DNA of 64,000 nucleotides from Candidatus Didemnitutus sp. (GCA_019634575.1 JAHCAY010000002.1:606897-670896); one strand, 5' to 3'; shown: positions 25,258 to 34,512, counted from the first letter of the stretch. Made by a program: numbers and translations. Notes: a model not told the origin generated them from the letters alone.

Positions 25258-25419
25258 CGCTTCGCCGAGATTGCCGGGCTGGCCGCAGCGCTCAACCCGA
25301 AAGCGGCGCGCTTCGATTGCCACCCGGAGCTACGGAGAACAACGTGATCTAAGCATGGCTGCGCGCTGGCGAAGGACACAATAGTGCAAGATCGCACCTC
25401 CCTTGTCCTTCGCCAGCTG

Positions 25420-25605
25420 CTGACCGCGGGTGATCTCCTTGTCGATGCAGTCTTCGTCGAGGAGATTTCCGACATTAACCTTGAAGACGAGCTTCTGGCC
25501 ACCGGAGAGTTTGCGCGCGGCAACGAGCACCACGTTCACACGGGGATAGCCAGCTCGGGACGATCATCTGGAAGCGTGCGGGGTCTTCGTCGGCCACATC
25601 TGGAA
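25420..25605 (-). pseudogene. Relic of a TonB-dependent receptor 3' end
   Basis: On the minus strand this stretch encodes KLSGGQKLVFKVNVGNLLDED and then ITRG. It closely resembles the C-terminus of the receptor gene at 26608-28770, which reads NLSGGQKLVFKVNVENLFDED and ITRG. About 55 bp further upstream the DNA still matches (tggaagcgtgcgg versus tggaagcgcgcgg), but in other frames, so at least two frameshifts are present, and the terminal beta-strand is lost. The remainder of the gene is absent. It is best explained as the scar of a duplicated or deleted receptor gene. Confidence 0.75.
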
Positions 25606-25729
25606 TAATTTCATGCAGCTGACTTGACGAGGGAGGCGGCCGATATCGCCTCCGCTTTCTTGGCTGGCCGACCCGGCAGCGTCCGGAGCGGCGCGCTCCG
25701 GGAGCGCGCCGGAGGATCCGGTGGCTCGG

Positions 25730-26476
25730 TCACGGCCGGCCGGCCGCATCGGGCAGCTCGCCGCGGATCAACCGGACGGCCTGACGGGCGAGCCTTTGGC
25801 CGAAAAGGGCGTAGCCGGCCTTAGTGTAGTGCAGATCGTTGACGGGCTTCCCGTCCTCCAGCTTGTCGTTGAGATCGTCGGTATCGACCCAGGCGCCTCG
25901 CGGGGTTTCGCGCGCGACCTTCATCTGGATGGCCCGCACGGTGTCCCAGCCGGCCTGCAGGTCCGGGCCGGGGGCATGGTCGCTGAGACGGCCGATGACG
26001 ACGTTCAGAGCCGGACAGCGCAGGTCGCGGCGGAGGTTGGCGATCAATTGGGTGAGAGCCCGTTCGTAGGCGGCGGCGAGTCCGGTCTTGGCGTCGCGTT
26101 CGCCTTGCATCCAGCACAGCGTGATCGAGGCGAACGCCGGATGCCGAGCCTGCAGCTGCTGGAATTCGGCGAGGATCCGCCCGTAATAAACCGGGCCCTG
26201 CTCGTTGCGCTGGTCGAGCTGCGCCTCGGCCGCGATCGCGTCCCACTCCGGCAACCAGCGGCGGATGGGTTCGCCCTCGACGGCAATTTTAATGCAGATC
26301 GCTTCGGCTCCGGGCAGCAGCGACCGCGCTTCCGGCAGAAAATCGGTCGCCGGCTCCAAGTGCGCCATGTTGGACTGCCCGGAAAGGATGAACAGATGCA
26401 CCGGTTTCTCCGCCGCCGGGAGAAATCCGGCCAAAAGAAAAAAGAGCGCGCAGGGAAAGAGGGGGTGGATTTTCAT
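25730..26476 (-). CDS. Secreted sialate O-acetylesterase-like (SASA/CE6) esterase
   Basis: A 248-residue protein with a signal peptide (FPCALFFLLAGFLPAAEKP). The first block HLFILSGQSNM contains the nucleophile Ser35, CWMQGERDA is the second family block, and DLHYTKAGY near the C-terminus supplies the catalytic Asp-x-x-His. The SASA family includes acetyl-xylan esterases (CE6) and sialate 9-O-acetylesterases. In this locus removal of acetyl groups from an algal or plant glycan is the likely role. It follows the TonB receptor but is separated from it by a strong terminator, so it needs its own promoter in the 77 bp between the two. Confidence 0.87.
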   Translation of the reverse strand: MKIHPLFPCALFFLLAGFLPAAEKPVHLFILSGQSNMAHLEPATDFLPEARSLLPGAEAICIKIAVEGEPIRRWLPEWDAIAAEAQLDQRNEQGPVYYGRILAEFQQLQARHPAFASITLCWMQGERDAKTGLAAAYERALTQLIANLRRDLRCPALNVVIGRLSDHAPGPDLQAGWDTVRAIQMKVARETPRGAWVDTDDLNDKLEDGKPVNDLHYTKAGYALFGQRLARQAVRLIRGELPDAAGRP

Positions 26477-26553
26477 GGGGCGGTTGACGGCAAGGTTGTG
26501 GGCAAAAAGGGCTTGGTCAAGATTGGTGGACCCGGTTCAGCAGCGGTCTGGCC

Positions 26554-26583
26554 AAAAAAAAGGGAGCCGGCAAACCGGCTCCC
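26554..26583 (-). terminator. Rho-independent terminator of the TonB receptor gene
   Basis: Read on the minus strand: a 9-bp perfect stem GGGAGCCGG/CCGGCTCCC with a 4-nt loop, followed by eight consecutive T residues. It begins 25 bp after the receptor stop codon and is the clearest intrinsic terminator in the window. Confidence 0.93.
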
Positions 26584-26607
26584 TGCCTTGTGTCTATCAC
26601 CCCAAAA

Positions 26608-28770
26608 TCAGAATTTCAGGCCGACGGAAGCCTTGAAGCGCCGCGGCCAGCCGCGGGTGATCTGCTTCTCGACGTAATCCTCGTCGAAGAGATTTTCGAC
26701 GTTCACCTTGAAGACGAGTTTCTGGCCGCCGGAGAGGTTGTGTTCGGCGCCGAGCCCGAGATCGACGCGGGTATAGCTCGGGGCGACCAGCTGGAAGCGC
26801 GCGGCATCGTGGTCGGCCACCATGTCGCCGACGTAGATCACGCCGACGCCCACCCAGAGGTTCCTGAGCGCCCCCATGTCGGGCAGGGTCTGCTTGGCCC
26901 AAACCTTAAACTGGTCGGTAGGCGCGTCGCCGAGGCGCGTGCCGGCGGCGGCGGCGAAACGGATGTCGGGAATGACGTTTTCCGTTTCGAGGTGGGCGTA
27001 GGAGAAGATGACCTCGGTCTGCGCGGTGAGCTTGGCGTAGAGGTCGAGTTCGACGCCGGTGGCGGTCTGCTTGCCGGCGATGCTCGGGACATTGCGGGCG
27101 AGGATCGGATCGAAGGCCTGCACCTCGATGCTCTCGCGGGTGGTGTCGAACCACGCGAGCGTGCCGCTGAGCCGCTCCGAACCGAACTTCAAGCCGGCTT
27201 CCCAGGATTTGCCTTCCTCGGGCTGGCCGGGGAAGTTGCCATTGGGGCTGAAAGACTCGCCATACATCGCATAGGCGGTGAGGTCTTTGCGGATGCGGAA
27301 CGAGGCGCCCATCTGGGGACTGGTGTTCCAGGAGCTGGAGCCGCTGACGGTCGGCACGGCCGGCTGGAGGTTGGTGACCTTGGGCTCAACGTGGGAGCGG
27401 CCGACGCCGCCGAGCACGGTGAGCCGGTCATTGAGCGTGGTGAGTTGGAGCATCGCGTAGTAGCGTTCGTTCTTGCCCTCGTTGAGCTGGTATTGCGTGC
27501 GATTGTAGGAAGACGAGGGGAAGGCTGGGATGTCGTAGGTGCGGGCGGACCGATCCAGCACGGCAAACGGGCTGCCGGGCGCATTCCACTGGATGGCGCG
27601 GGAGTCGTTCTCGCTGTAAATCTGGCCGAGCACGGCGGTGAGCTTGCCGAAGGGCAGCTTGAACTGGCCGGTCAGATCGGTCTGCGTGTTCGTGGCCGAG
27701 TTCTTGTTGTCGTTGTAAACCGGGGTGGCGGTGATGTGGGTGCCCGCGGCGTTCAGGCCGGCGCCGACACGGCGGAGAGCGTCGTAATAGGTTTCCGAAT
27801 AGGAGGAGCCGTTGCGGAGCGTCCAGTTTTCCGAGATGTTCCAGATCAGCTCGGTGTAGGTGTTGTATTCGCGGAAGTTGGCGTAGGTGTTCGGCCCCGC
27901 AGTATTGTATTCGCGGTCCGGCATGAGGAAATAGGCGGGGGTCGCGCCGGGGCCGAGCGGCAGCAGGATGAACGCTTCTGCGTCCTCTTTCTGCCGCAGG
28001 TAGCGCTGTTCCACGCGGAAGCTGAGGCGGCGGCTGCGCCACTCGAGCTGGCCGTTGAGGAGCGTGCGCGAGGTGTGCTCGTAATCGCGGAAGCCGCCGC
28101 TGTCCTGGTAGGCGCCGATCGCGCGGTAGAGCAACTGGCCATCGCCGAGTTTCGCGAGCGGTCCGGTGAAGTCGGCGACAGTGCGGTAGAACTCGTAATC
28201 GCCCACCTCGAAATCCAAGGAACGCTTGGCCACCGCGAGCGGTTTCTTCGTGACGACGTTGATGCGGCCGCCGGGCTGGCCGTTGCCGTAGAGCAGGCCG
28301 GTCGGCCCCTTCAAGACCTCGATGCGATCGTATTCGGCGTTGTCGCCGCGAGCCTGGAGGGCGCCGGGGACATTGAAGTAGTTGCGCAGCGGCGCGCCGG
28401 CGTTGAAGCCGCGGATCGCGAATTCCTCATAGATGTTCGACGCCGAGCGCACGCTGCTGACGTAGCGCAGAGCTTCCTGGATATTGCCCGCGCCGGTGTC
28501 GCGGATCAGCTGGTCGGTGACCACCTGGGCCGAGAAGGGCGCGTCGATCAGCGGGATGTTCACGCGCGTGCCGACCATCGAATTGGCGACGACATAGGTA
28601 TCCTCGCCCGACTGCACGGTGAAGGGATCCAGCACGTAAACTTCCTCTTTCCCGGGAGCGGAGGCCGGCGGCGTCTGGGCGAGGACGGAGATCGAACAAG
28701 CGAGCACGCCGAGCGCACTCAACAGGGAGCGCCGTGCGGACGGCGCGGCGGGAACAGCATGGGGTTTCAT
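26608..28770 (-). CDS. TonB-dependent receptor
   Basis: A 720-residue outer membrane receptor with signal peptide (SLLSALGVLACSISVLAQ), a TonB-box-like/plug entry (VYVLDPFTVQSGEDTYVVANSM), the plug domain with NIQEALRYVSSV, IRGFN and VLKGPTGLLYGNGQPGGRINVVTKKP, and a 22-strand-type barrel ending in FKASVGLKF with terminal Phe. Such receptors import oligosaccharides, siderophores or other ligands using TonB energy. Here a glycan fragment is likely, given sulfatase, esterase and glycosidase neighbours. It diverges from the sulfatase at 28934 across operator site 2 and ends at a strong terminator. Confidence 0.94.
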   Translation of the reverse strand: MKPHAVPAAPSARRSLLSALGVLACSISVLAQTPPASAPGKEEVYVLDPFTVQSGEDTYVVANSMVGTRVNIPLIDAPFSAQVVTDQLIRDTGAGNIQEALRYVSSVRSASNIYEEFAIRGFNAGAPLRNYFNVPGALQARGDNAEYDRIEVLKGPTGLLYGNGQPGGRINVVTKKPLAVAKRSLDFEVGDYEFYRTVADFTGPLAKLGDGQLLYRAIGAYQDSGGFRDYEHTSRTLLNGQLEWRSRRLSFRVEQRYLRQKEDAEAFILLPLGPGATPAYFLMPDREYNTAGPNTYANFREYNTYTELIWNISENWTLRNGSSYSETYYDALRRVGAGLNAAGTHITATPVYNDNKNSATNTQTDLTGQFKLPFGKLTAVLGQIYSENDSRAIQWNAPGSPFAVLDRSARTYDIPAFPSSSYNRTQYQLNEGKNERYYAMLQLTTLNDRLTVLGGVGRSHVEPKVTNLQPAVPTVSGSSSWNTSPQMGASFRIRKDLTAYAMYGESFSPNGNFPGQPEEGKSWEAGLKFGSERLSGTLAWFDTTRESIEVQAFDPILARNVPSIAGKQTATGVELDLYAKLTAQTEVIFSYAHLETENVIPDIRFAAAAGTRLGDAPTDQFKVWAKQTLPDMGALRNLWVGVGVIYVGDMVADHDAARFQLVAPSYTRVDLGLGAEHNLSGGQKLVFKVNVENLFDEDYVEKQITRGWPRRFKASVGLKF

Positions 28771-28855
28771 GGTGGGAATCGGGGTTGAAGGAGCGAAGCC
28801 CGGGGTGACGGGCTGAGCGAAAGAACGGGAGCGACGGGTCGCAAGGCGCGGTCGT

Positions 28856-28869
28856 TCGAACACGTTCGA
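28856..28869. promoter_or_regulatory. LacI-type operator palindrome, site 2
   Basis: TCGAAC-AC-GTTCGA, a 14-bp core identical in both arms to sites 1 and 3. It lies between the divergent TonB receptor (start 28770) and the sulfatase (start 28934), about 85 bp from one start and 64 bp from the other, where it could control both promoters. Confidence 0.7.
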
Positions 28870-28933
28870 GTCCGCGGGGTTTGACTGGACAGCGCAGGTA
28901 GCAATCCTCGCGGACTCCTCGTCCCGCCACCTT

Positions 28934-30445
28934 GTGAAAGCCATCGTCGTCGTCTTCGATTCCCTGAACCGCCATTGCCTGCCGCCTTACGGGGGCGACT
29001 GGGTCCATGCGCCGAATTTCACGCGGCTGGCGGCGCGCACGGCGCGCTTCGACGCGTCCTACGTCTGCTCGATGCCGTGCATTCCCGCGCGGCGGGATTT
29101 TCTCACCGGCCGCCCCAATTTTCTGCATCGCAGCTGGGGGCCGATGGAGCCGTTCGACGACGCCTTTCCCGAGATGCTCGGCCGCGCCGGCGCGCACACG
29201 CACCTCGTGACGGATCACCAGCACTACTTCGAGGACGGCGGGCTCAACTACCACACGCGTTACTCCTCGTGGGAGTTCTTCCGCGGCCAGGAGGGCGACC
29301 CGTGCGTCGGCTTCGCCGGCGATCCGCTGTGGCCGCCGCACGCCGTCGGGCAGAACGCGGCTCGCTCCGATCTGGTGCGGCAGGATCTCGTCAACCGCCA
29401 GCACCTGCTCAAGCGCGAGGCCGACTGGCCGCAGCGGAGGACCTTCGACGCGGGGCTCGACTTCATCGGCCGCAACCATGCGCGCGACGGTTGGCTGCTC
29501 CAGATCGAGACCTTCGATCCCCACGAACCGTTCTTCAGTCCGCCCGAAGCCAAGGCGGCCTACGCCGATCATTTCGCGCAGTATCGCGGCCCCGAGTTCG
29601 ACTGGCCCGCCTACGATGCCGTCAAGGAAACGGCGGACGAGGTGCGGCATTGCCGGATGGAATACGCCGCGCTGGTCACCTATTGCGATCAGCAGCTCGG
29701 CCGCGTGCTCGACGCGATGGATGCGCACGACCTGTGGCGCGACACGATGCTCGTCGTCTGGACCGACCACGGTTTTCTCCTCGGCGAGCACGAGTGCTGG
29801 GCCAAGATGCACGTGCCGTGGTATGAGGAGCTGGCGCGCACACCGTTCTTCGTCTGGGATCCGCGTTGCGGCGCCGCCGGCGTCGCCCGGCAGGCGCTCG
29901 TGCAGCCGTCCATCGATCTCGCGCCCACGCTGCTCGATTTCTTCGGCGTGCCGGCCGCGCCGGACATGACCGGGTGCAACCTCCGCGCGACCATCGCGGC
30001 GGATGCACCGGTGCGCGAAGCTGCGCTCTTCGGCGCGTGGGGCGGGCAGGTCAACCTCGCCGACGGGCGCCACGTCTACATGCGCGGTACGCAAAAGCCC
30101 GGCGTGGCGCTGCACGAATACACGCTTATGCCGGCGCGCATGCGCCGCCTTTTCTCCCGGGAGGAACTCGCGCCGGACCGCCTCGAACTCCACGCCCCGC
30201 TGCCCTTCACCAAGGGCATGCCGGTGCTGCGCGTGCGCCATTCCGTCGGCCCGCACGACGGTGTCGTGCCTTCGGATAATCCCGGGACCGCGCGCACGCT
30301 GCTCTTCGACCTCGCGCGCGATCCGCGCCAGCAGGCGCCGCTCGCCGACCCCGCGCTGGAGGCGCGGCTCGCGACGCGGCTCGCCGCCGCGATGCGCGCC
30401 GTGCACGCGCCGCCCGAGCAATTCGAGCGCCTCGGTCTCGCCTGA
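28934..30445 (+). CDS. Type I sulfatase without signal peptide
   Basis: A 503-residue sulfatase opening directly with KAIVVVFDSLNRHCLPPYGG. The formylglycine site is Cys49 in CIPARRDFLTGR (the C-x-P-A-R form), and metal-binding residues recur in WTDHGFLLGEH. No signal peptide is present, so it should act in the cytoplasm on imported sulfated sugars, unlike the two other sulfatases in the window. The start is GTG at 28934; no ATG upstream preserves the core. It diverges from the TonB receptor across operator site 2 and converges with the LacI gene 19 bp away. Confidence 0.9.
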   Translation: MKAIVVVFDSLNRHCLPPYGGDWVHAPNFTRLAARTARFDASYVCSMPCIPARRDFLTGRPNFLHRSWGPMEPFDDAFPEMLGRAGAHTHLVTDHQHYFEDGGLNYHTRYSSWEFFRGQEGDPCVGFAGDPLWPPHAVGQNAARSDLVRQDLVNRQHLLKREADWPQRRTFDAGLDFIGRNHARDGWLLQIETFDPHEPFFSPPEAKAAYADHFAQYRGPEFDWPAYDAVKETADEVRHCRMEYAALVTYCDQQLGRVLDAMDAHDLWRDTMLVVWTDHGFLLGEHECWAKMHVPWYEELARTPFFVWDPRCGAAGVARQALVQPSIDLAPTLLDFFGVPAAPDMTGCNLRATIAADAPVREAALFGAWGGQVNLADGRHVYMRGTQKPGVALHEYTLMPARMRRLFSREELAPDRLELHAPLPFTKGMPVLRVRHSVGPHDGVVPSDNPGTARTLLFDLARDPRQQAPLADPALEARLATRLAAAMRAVHAPPEQFERLGLA

Positions 30446-30464
30446 ACGGCGCGCCGCCGGTCCG

Positions 30465-31526
30465 TCACCGCGGCCGGCGGCGTTCGGACGTCGTCGGCCC
30501 GTCCTGCCAGCGTCCCTCGACCAGCGTCGTCTGCGGCAGCACGGGCAGGCCGCGCTCGCCGCGATAAAGCTGGCCCACCACCACGTCCGCCGCGACCCGC
30601 CCGACGACCTCGAGCCGGTGGTCGTAGCCGGTGCAGGGCAGACGCGTCATGCGATGCGCGAGGCTGACGAAGCCGACCTCGTCCGGCACCGCGACGCCGA
30701 TCTCCGCGAGCCAGTGCAGCGTCTCGTCGCCCCAACCGAGGATCGCGTCCGGCCGGTGGGCGCGGAACCAGGCGAGGAATTTCTCGCGATCGTATTCGTC
30801 GATGCCGGGGAACGGCACGGCGCGCATCGCCGTGGGACAGCGATCGAAATAGTGCAGAAAGCCCGCCGTCCACAGACCGCGGCTGCGCTCCTCGTCGGCG
30901 CGGCCGATGTGCATGCCCACGCGGCGGTAGCCCAGCCGCTCCAGCCGGAGCAGCACCTCGTGCACGCAGTAGCAGTAGTCGTAGAACACGCGGGAGAGGC
31001 CGGCGTTGGCCTCGAAGTAGCCGATCGCCGCGACGGCGAACGGCGCCCAGTTCATGTTCCAGCGGAAAAACGGCGAATGCAGCGGTGCGATCACGAGCCC
31101 CTCGATGCCGCGGGCCACGAGGATCTGCCCGAGCCGCTGGTCGGTCATCGCCTCCGGCTGGAAGGAGATCGTCTCGAAATCGAAGCCGAGTTCCTCCGCG
31201 CGCTCCCGCGCGCCGGCCTGGTAGGAGCAGATCACGTTCCAGATCCCCGGCGGCTCCTGCGCGGGCGGGCCCCAGGTGTTGACGAAGCCGATGGTGGGAC
31301 GATTGCGCGGCGAAGCGCGCGTGCGAACCTGCATCATGAGCGCGTTGACCAGCGGATTCGGGCGATAGCCGAGTTTCTCGGCCGCGCGCAGCACGCGCTG
31401 TCGGGTGCGGGCATCGACGTTGCCGATATTGCGCAGCGCGAGCGAGGCGGTGGATTTGGCCACGCGGGCCGCGTGGGCGATCTGGGCGAGGGTGACGGGC
31501 ACAGGCGACCTCCAGGAGCGGGCCAT
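30465..31526 (-). CDS. LacI-family transcriptional regulator of the sulfated-glycan locus
   Basis: A 353-residue regulator with the LacI HTH and hinge (VTLAQIAHAARVAKSTASLALRN, then RQRVLRAAEKLGYRPNPLVNALM) and a periplasmic-binding-protein-like effector domain (TIGFVNTWG, EGLVIAPL, FLAWFRAHRPDAILGWGD). Members bind palindromic operators and release or engage them on sugar binding. ATG at 31526 is preferred over an upstream ATG because it lies just before the HTH. Operator site 3 starts 5 bp in front of this ATG, overlapping its ribosome-binding region, so autoregulation is likely. The gene diverges from the symporter operon at 31646. Confidence 0.93.
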   Translation of the reverse strand: MARSWRSPVPVTLAQIAHAARVAKSTASLALRNIGNVDARTRQRVLRAAEKLGYRPNPLVNALMMQVRTRASPRNRPTIGFVNTWGPPAQEPPGIWNVICSYQAGARERAEELGFDFETISFQPEAMTDQRLGQILVARGIEGLVIAPLHSPFFRWNMNWAPFAVAAIGYFEANAGLSRVFYDYCYCVHEVLLRLERLGYRRVGMHIGRADEERSRGLWTAGFLHYFDRCPTAMRAVPFPGIDEYDREKFLAWFRAHRPDAILGWGDETLHWLAEIGVAVPDEVGFVSLAHRMTRLPCTGYDHRLEVVGRVAADVVVGQLYRGERGLPVLPQTTLVEGRWQDGPTTSERRRPR

Positions 31527-31531
31527 TACGT

Positions 31532-31549
31532 GCTCGAACGTGTTCGAGC
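31532..31549. promoter_or_regulatory. LacI-type operator palindrome, site 3
   Basis: GCTCGAAC-GT-GTTCGAGC, with 8-bp perfect arms around GT. It lies immediately upstream of the LacI regulator start and 97 bp upstream of the divergent symporter gene. The core matches sites 1 and 2. Its position would block both the regulator's own expression and the symporter-GH1-SulP-maturase run. Confidence 0.75.
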
Positions 31550-31645
31550 GCCAGTCAATTGTTTCGCCAAGCAGCGCCAACGACACTCGATTCCGGCGTT
31601 TCTTCCGCCCGGCCGCATCGCGACCGCCCCACAACCCCATTCGCC

Positions 31646-33034
31646 ATGTCTCCGTCTCCCGCCGCCACCCCGACGTCCGAAGAACGCCTCAGCGTGGCGC
31701 AGAAAACCGCCTTCGGCCTCGGGTTCACCGGCAACACCCTCATGGGAATCGGCATCGAGACGATGCTCTTCCCGGTGTTCGCGCTTTATCTCGGCCTTTC
31801 GCCGCAGGTGATCGGTTTCGCCGTCGCCCTGCCGCGGCTGTGGGACGGCGTGATGGACACCGTGATCGGCACCTACAGCGACAATTTCCGCTCCCGCTGG
31901 GGCCGGCGCCGGCCGTTCATCGTGGCGGGCGCGGTGGCCAGCGGCCTGGCCTACGCATCGATCTGGATGGCGCCGAGCGGACTGGGCTCGAACGGCCTGA
32001 CCGCGTGGCTGCTCGTCACGTTGATCCTTTTCTGGACGGCGAACGCGAGCTTCTTCGTGCCGCTGGAGGCGCTGGGCATGGCGTTGTCGAAAAACTACGA
32101 CGAGCGGACCTCGCTGATGGGCTTCCGGAGTTTCTTCGCCAAGGTCGGCACGCTGGCCAGCAGCTGGAGTTTCTGGCTGGTGGAGAAAGGCTGGTTCGGC
32201 ACCGGGCAGCGCGGCGCGATCGTCGTCGGCGCGATCTGGGGCGTCCTCATCATGCTGTTCGGCGCATGGCCGGGCGTGTTCCTGCGCGAGCGAGCGGACA
32301 CGGCGACCGCGCCGGCGGTCAAGTTCTGGCATTCGCTGAAAACGGCGGTGAGCAACGCCTCGTTCCGGCGCATCACCCTGTATCTGCTCTTCATGGCGGC
32401 CTCGGTCTCGGTCTCGTCGGCGGTGCAGTTCTACACGACGCTGTTCTGGGTGGCGCAGGGCGACTCCAAGCTCACTTCGCTGCTGACCGGCGCGGCCAGC
32501 ACGCTGAACATCGTCTGCGGCATGCTGTCGCTGCCGCTTGTGAGCTGGGGCGCGCGGCGGATCGGCAAGCACCGGATGGCGCTGGTGTCGGCCTTCGTCA
32601 CCGCGCTCGGCGGGCTGCTCAGCTGGTGGTTCCTCACGCCGGCGCATCCCTGGCTGTCGCTCGCGGTCGCGCCGTTCTTCGGCATCGGCATCACGGCGGT
32701 TTACCAGCTCTACTTCGCGATGGTGGCGGACGTGGCGGAGGAGGGCGCGTTGCGCCACGGCGTCCGCAACGAGGGCATGTATTCGGCGATCTCGAACTGC
32801 ATGATCAAGGCCGGGCTGGCGCTCTCCTTCGCGCTCGGCGGCGCGCTGGTCCACTGGCTGGGTTTTACCGGCAACGACATCCGCCCGACGCCGGAGATGC
32901 TCGGCGATCTGCGCGTGCTGCGCGCGCTCCTGCCGGCAGGCACGGCGGCGCTGGCGATGCTGTTCGTCATCGGTTACCCGCTCACCAAGGAGCGGCTCGA
33001 GGCGCTACGCGCAGAGGCGGCGCGGCCGGCCTGA
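31646..33034 (+). CDS. GPH-type (MelB-like) sugar:cation symporter
   Basis: A 462-residue, 12-helix transporter of the glycoside-pentoside-hexuronide group. Support: the first block FGLGFTGNTLMGIGIETMLFPVF, LPRLWDGVMDTVIGTYSDNFRSRWGRRRPF split over helix 2 and the following loop (the D...D.....R.GRRRP cation/sugar motif), and the central EALGMALSKNYDERTSLMGFR segment. The family imports glycosides with Na+ or H+. It is first in a plus-strand run with GH1, SulP and the sulfatase maturase, divergent from the LacI gene across operator site 3. Confidence 0.92.
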   Translation: MSPSPAATPTSEERLSVAQKTAFGLGFTGNTLMGIGIETMLFPVFALYLGLSPQVIGFAVALPRLWDGVMDTVIGTYSDNFRSRWGRRRPFIVAGAVASGLAYASIWMAPSGLGSNGLTAWLLVTLILFWTANASFFVPLEALGMALSKNYDERTSLMGFRSFFAKVGTLASSWSFWLVEKGWFGTGQRGAIVVGAIWGVLIMLFGAWPGVFLRERADTATAPAVKFWHSLKTAVSNASFRRITLYLLFMAASVSVSSAVQFYTTLFWVAQGDSKLTSLLTGAASTLNIVCGMLSLPLVSWGARRIGKHRMALVSAFVTALGGLLSWWFLTPAHPWLSLAVAPFFGIGITAVYQLYFAMVADVAEEGALRHGVRNEGMYSAISNCMIKAGLALSFALGGALVHWLGFTGNDIRPTPEMLGDLRVLRALLPAGTAALAMLFVIGYPLTKERLEALRAEAARPA

Positions 33035-33156
33035 AGCGTTCATCCTATTTCATCCTTGAAAACGAAAACGGGCGACAGGCACACCAGCGCGGATCGAAGG
33101 CTCCAGCTCGCTCCGCCCGGCCCGCCCGCGACAGGGGCGCCTAGGAACTTCGACTC

Positions 33157-34512
33157 ATGAGAATCAAATCACTCCCCCGCACCTTTCCTCCGCGCTTCGC
33201 GTGGGGCGTCGCCACCGCGGCCCCGCAGATCGAGGGCGCCGCCTTCGCCGACGGCAAGGGCGAATCCATCTGGGACCGCTATTGCCGGGTGCCCGGCAAG
33301 GTGCACAACGGCGACACCCTCGACGTCGCCTGCGACCACTACCGGCGTTACCGGAGCGATGTGGCCCTCATGGCCCGGCTGGGCGTGAAGAACTATCGTC
33401 TCTCCCTCGCGTGGCCGCGCCTGCTGCCGCAGGGCCGCGGCCCGGTGAACCAGAAGGGGGTCGATTTCTACCACCGACTCTTCGACACGCTGCACGCGCA
33501 CGGCATCACGCCCTGGGTGACGCTGTTCCACTGGGATCTGCCGCAGGCGCTGGAGGACGAGGGCGGCTGGCGGCGGCGGACCACCGCCGACGCTTTCGCC
33601 GGTTATGCCGACCTCGCCGTCCGCTCGTTCCGCAGCCAGGTGAAAAACTGGATCACGCTGAACGAGACCAACTGCTTCACGCGCCTCGCCTACGGCGGCG
33701 GCGACAAGGCGCCCGGCGCCAACGACGGCGAGGCCGTCGTCAACCAGACCTACCATCACGCCATGCTCGCCCACGGGCACGGCGTGCGCGCCGTGCGCGA
33801 ACACGGCGGACGCGGCGCGCGCGTCGGCATCACCGACAACCCCGTCGTCTCCGTCCCCGTCACGGAGACGCCCGCGGACATCGCGGCGGCGCGCGACCAG
33901 TTCCGCTTCGAGAGCGATCGCGTGCTCGGCGCGATCTGCAATGGCCGCTACTCGGAGCGTTACCTGCGCGCGGCCGGCGCGGACGCGCCGCGCTTCGACC
34001 CGCGCGATTTCCAACTGATCGGCCAGCCGACGGACTTTCTCGGCCTTAACATCTACACCGGCCAGTTCGTGCGGGCGGGCCGGCGGTGCCGCCCCGAGAT
34101 CCTGCCGTTTCCCGCCGGCTACCCGCGCGCCGACAGCCCCTGGCTATATCTCCTGCCGCAGGCGATGTATTGGGGCGTGCGCTTCGCCGCCGAACTGCGC
34201 GGCGTCCGCTCGATCTACATCACGGAAAACGGCGCGGGCTACGACGACGCGCCGCCGTCCGGCGGCGAGGTGCTCGACCTGCACCGCCGCGAATACGTCC
34301 GGCAGTGCCTCGGCGAACTGCATCGCGCCATCGGCGACGGTGCGCCGGTGGACGGCTATTTCCTCTGGTCGCTGATGGACAACTTCGAATGGCAGGACGG
34401 CTACGCCCGGCGCTTCGGCGTCGTCTACAACGATTTTGCCACGCAGAAGCGCACACCGAAGCTCAGCGCGCGCTGGTATGCCGAGGTGATGAAAGCCAAC
34501 CGCCTGCTGTGA
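33157..34512 (+). CDS. GH1 beta-glycosidase, cytoplasmic
   Basis: A 451-residue glycoside hydrolase family 1 enzyme without a signal peptide. Landmarks: FAWGVATAAPQIEGA at the N-terminus, acid/base Glu170 in ITLNET, nucleophile Glu357 in IYITENGAG, and the C-terminal GYFLWSLMDNFEWQDGY loop that binds the non-reducing sugar. GH1 enzymes release terminal glucose, galactose, fucose or related beta-linked residues from short oligosaccharides. It follows the symporter by 122 bp, so it probably processes what that transporter imports. Confidence 0.95.
   Translation: MRIKSLPRTFPPRFAWGVATAAPQIEGAAFADGKGESIWDRYCRVPGKVHNGDTLDVACDHYRRYRSDVALMARLGVKNYRLSLAWPRLLPQGRGPVNQKGVDFYHRLFDTLHAHGITPWVTLFHWDLPQALEDEGGWRRRTTADAFAGYADLAVRSFRSQVKNWITLNETNCFTRLAYGGGDKAPGANDGEAVVNQTYHHAMLAHGHGVRAVREHGGRGARVGITDNPVVSVPVTETPADIAAARDQFRFESDRVLGAICNGRYSERYLRAAGADAPRFDPRDFQLIGQPTDFLGLNIYTGQFVRAGRRCRPEILPFPAGYPRADSPWLYLLPQAMYWGVRFAAELRGVRSIYITENGAGYDDAPPSGGEVLDLHRREYVRQCLGELHRAIGDGAPVDGYFLWSLMDNFEWQDGYARRFGVVYNDFATQKRTPKLSARWYAEVMKANRLL

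Noticed and set aside
22579..25347. 920-codon plus-strand frame opposite the histidine kinase
   Set aside because: Shadow of the extremely GC-rich kinase gene; no recognisable motif, and the minus strand carries all kinase signatures.
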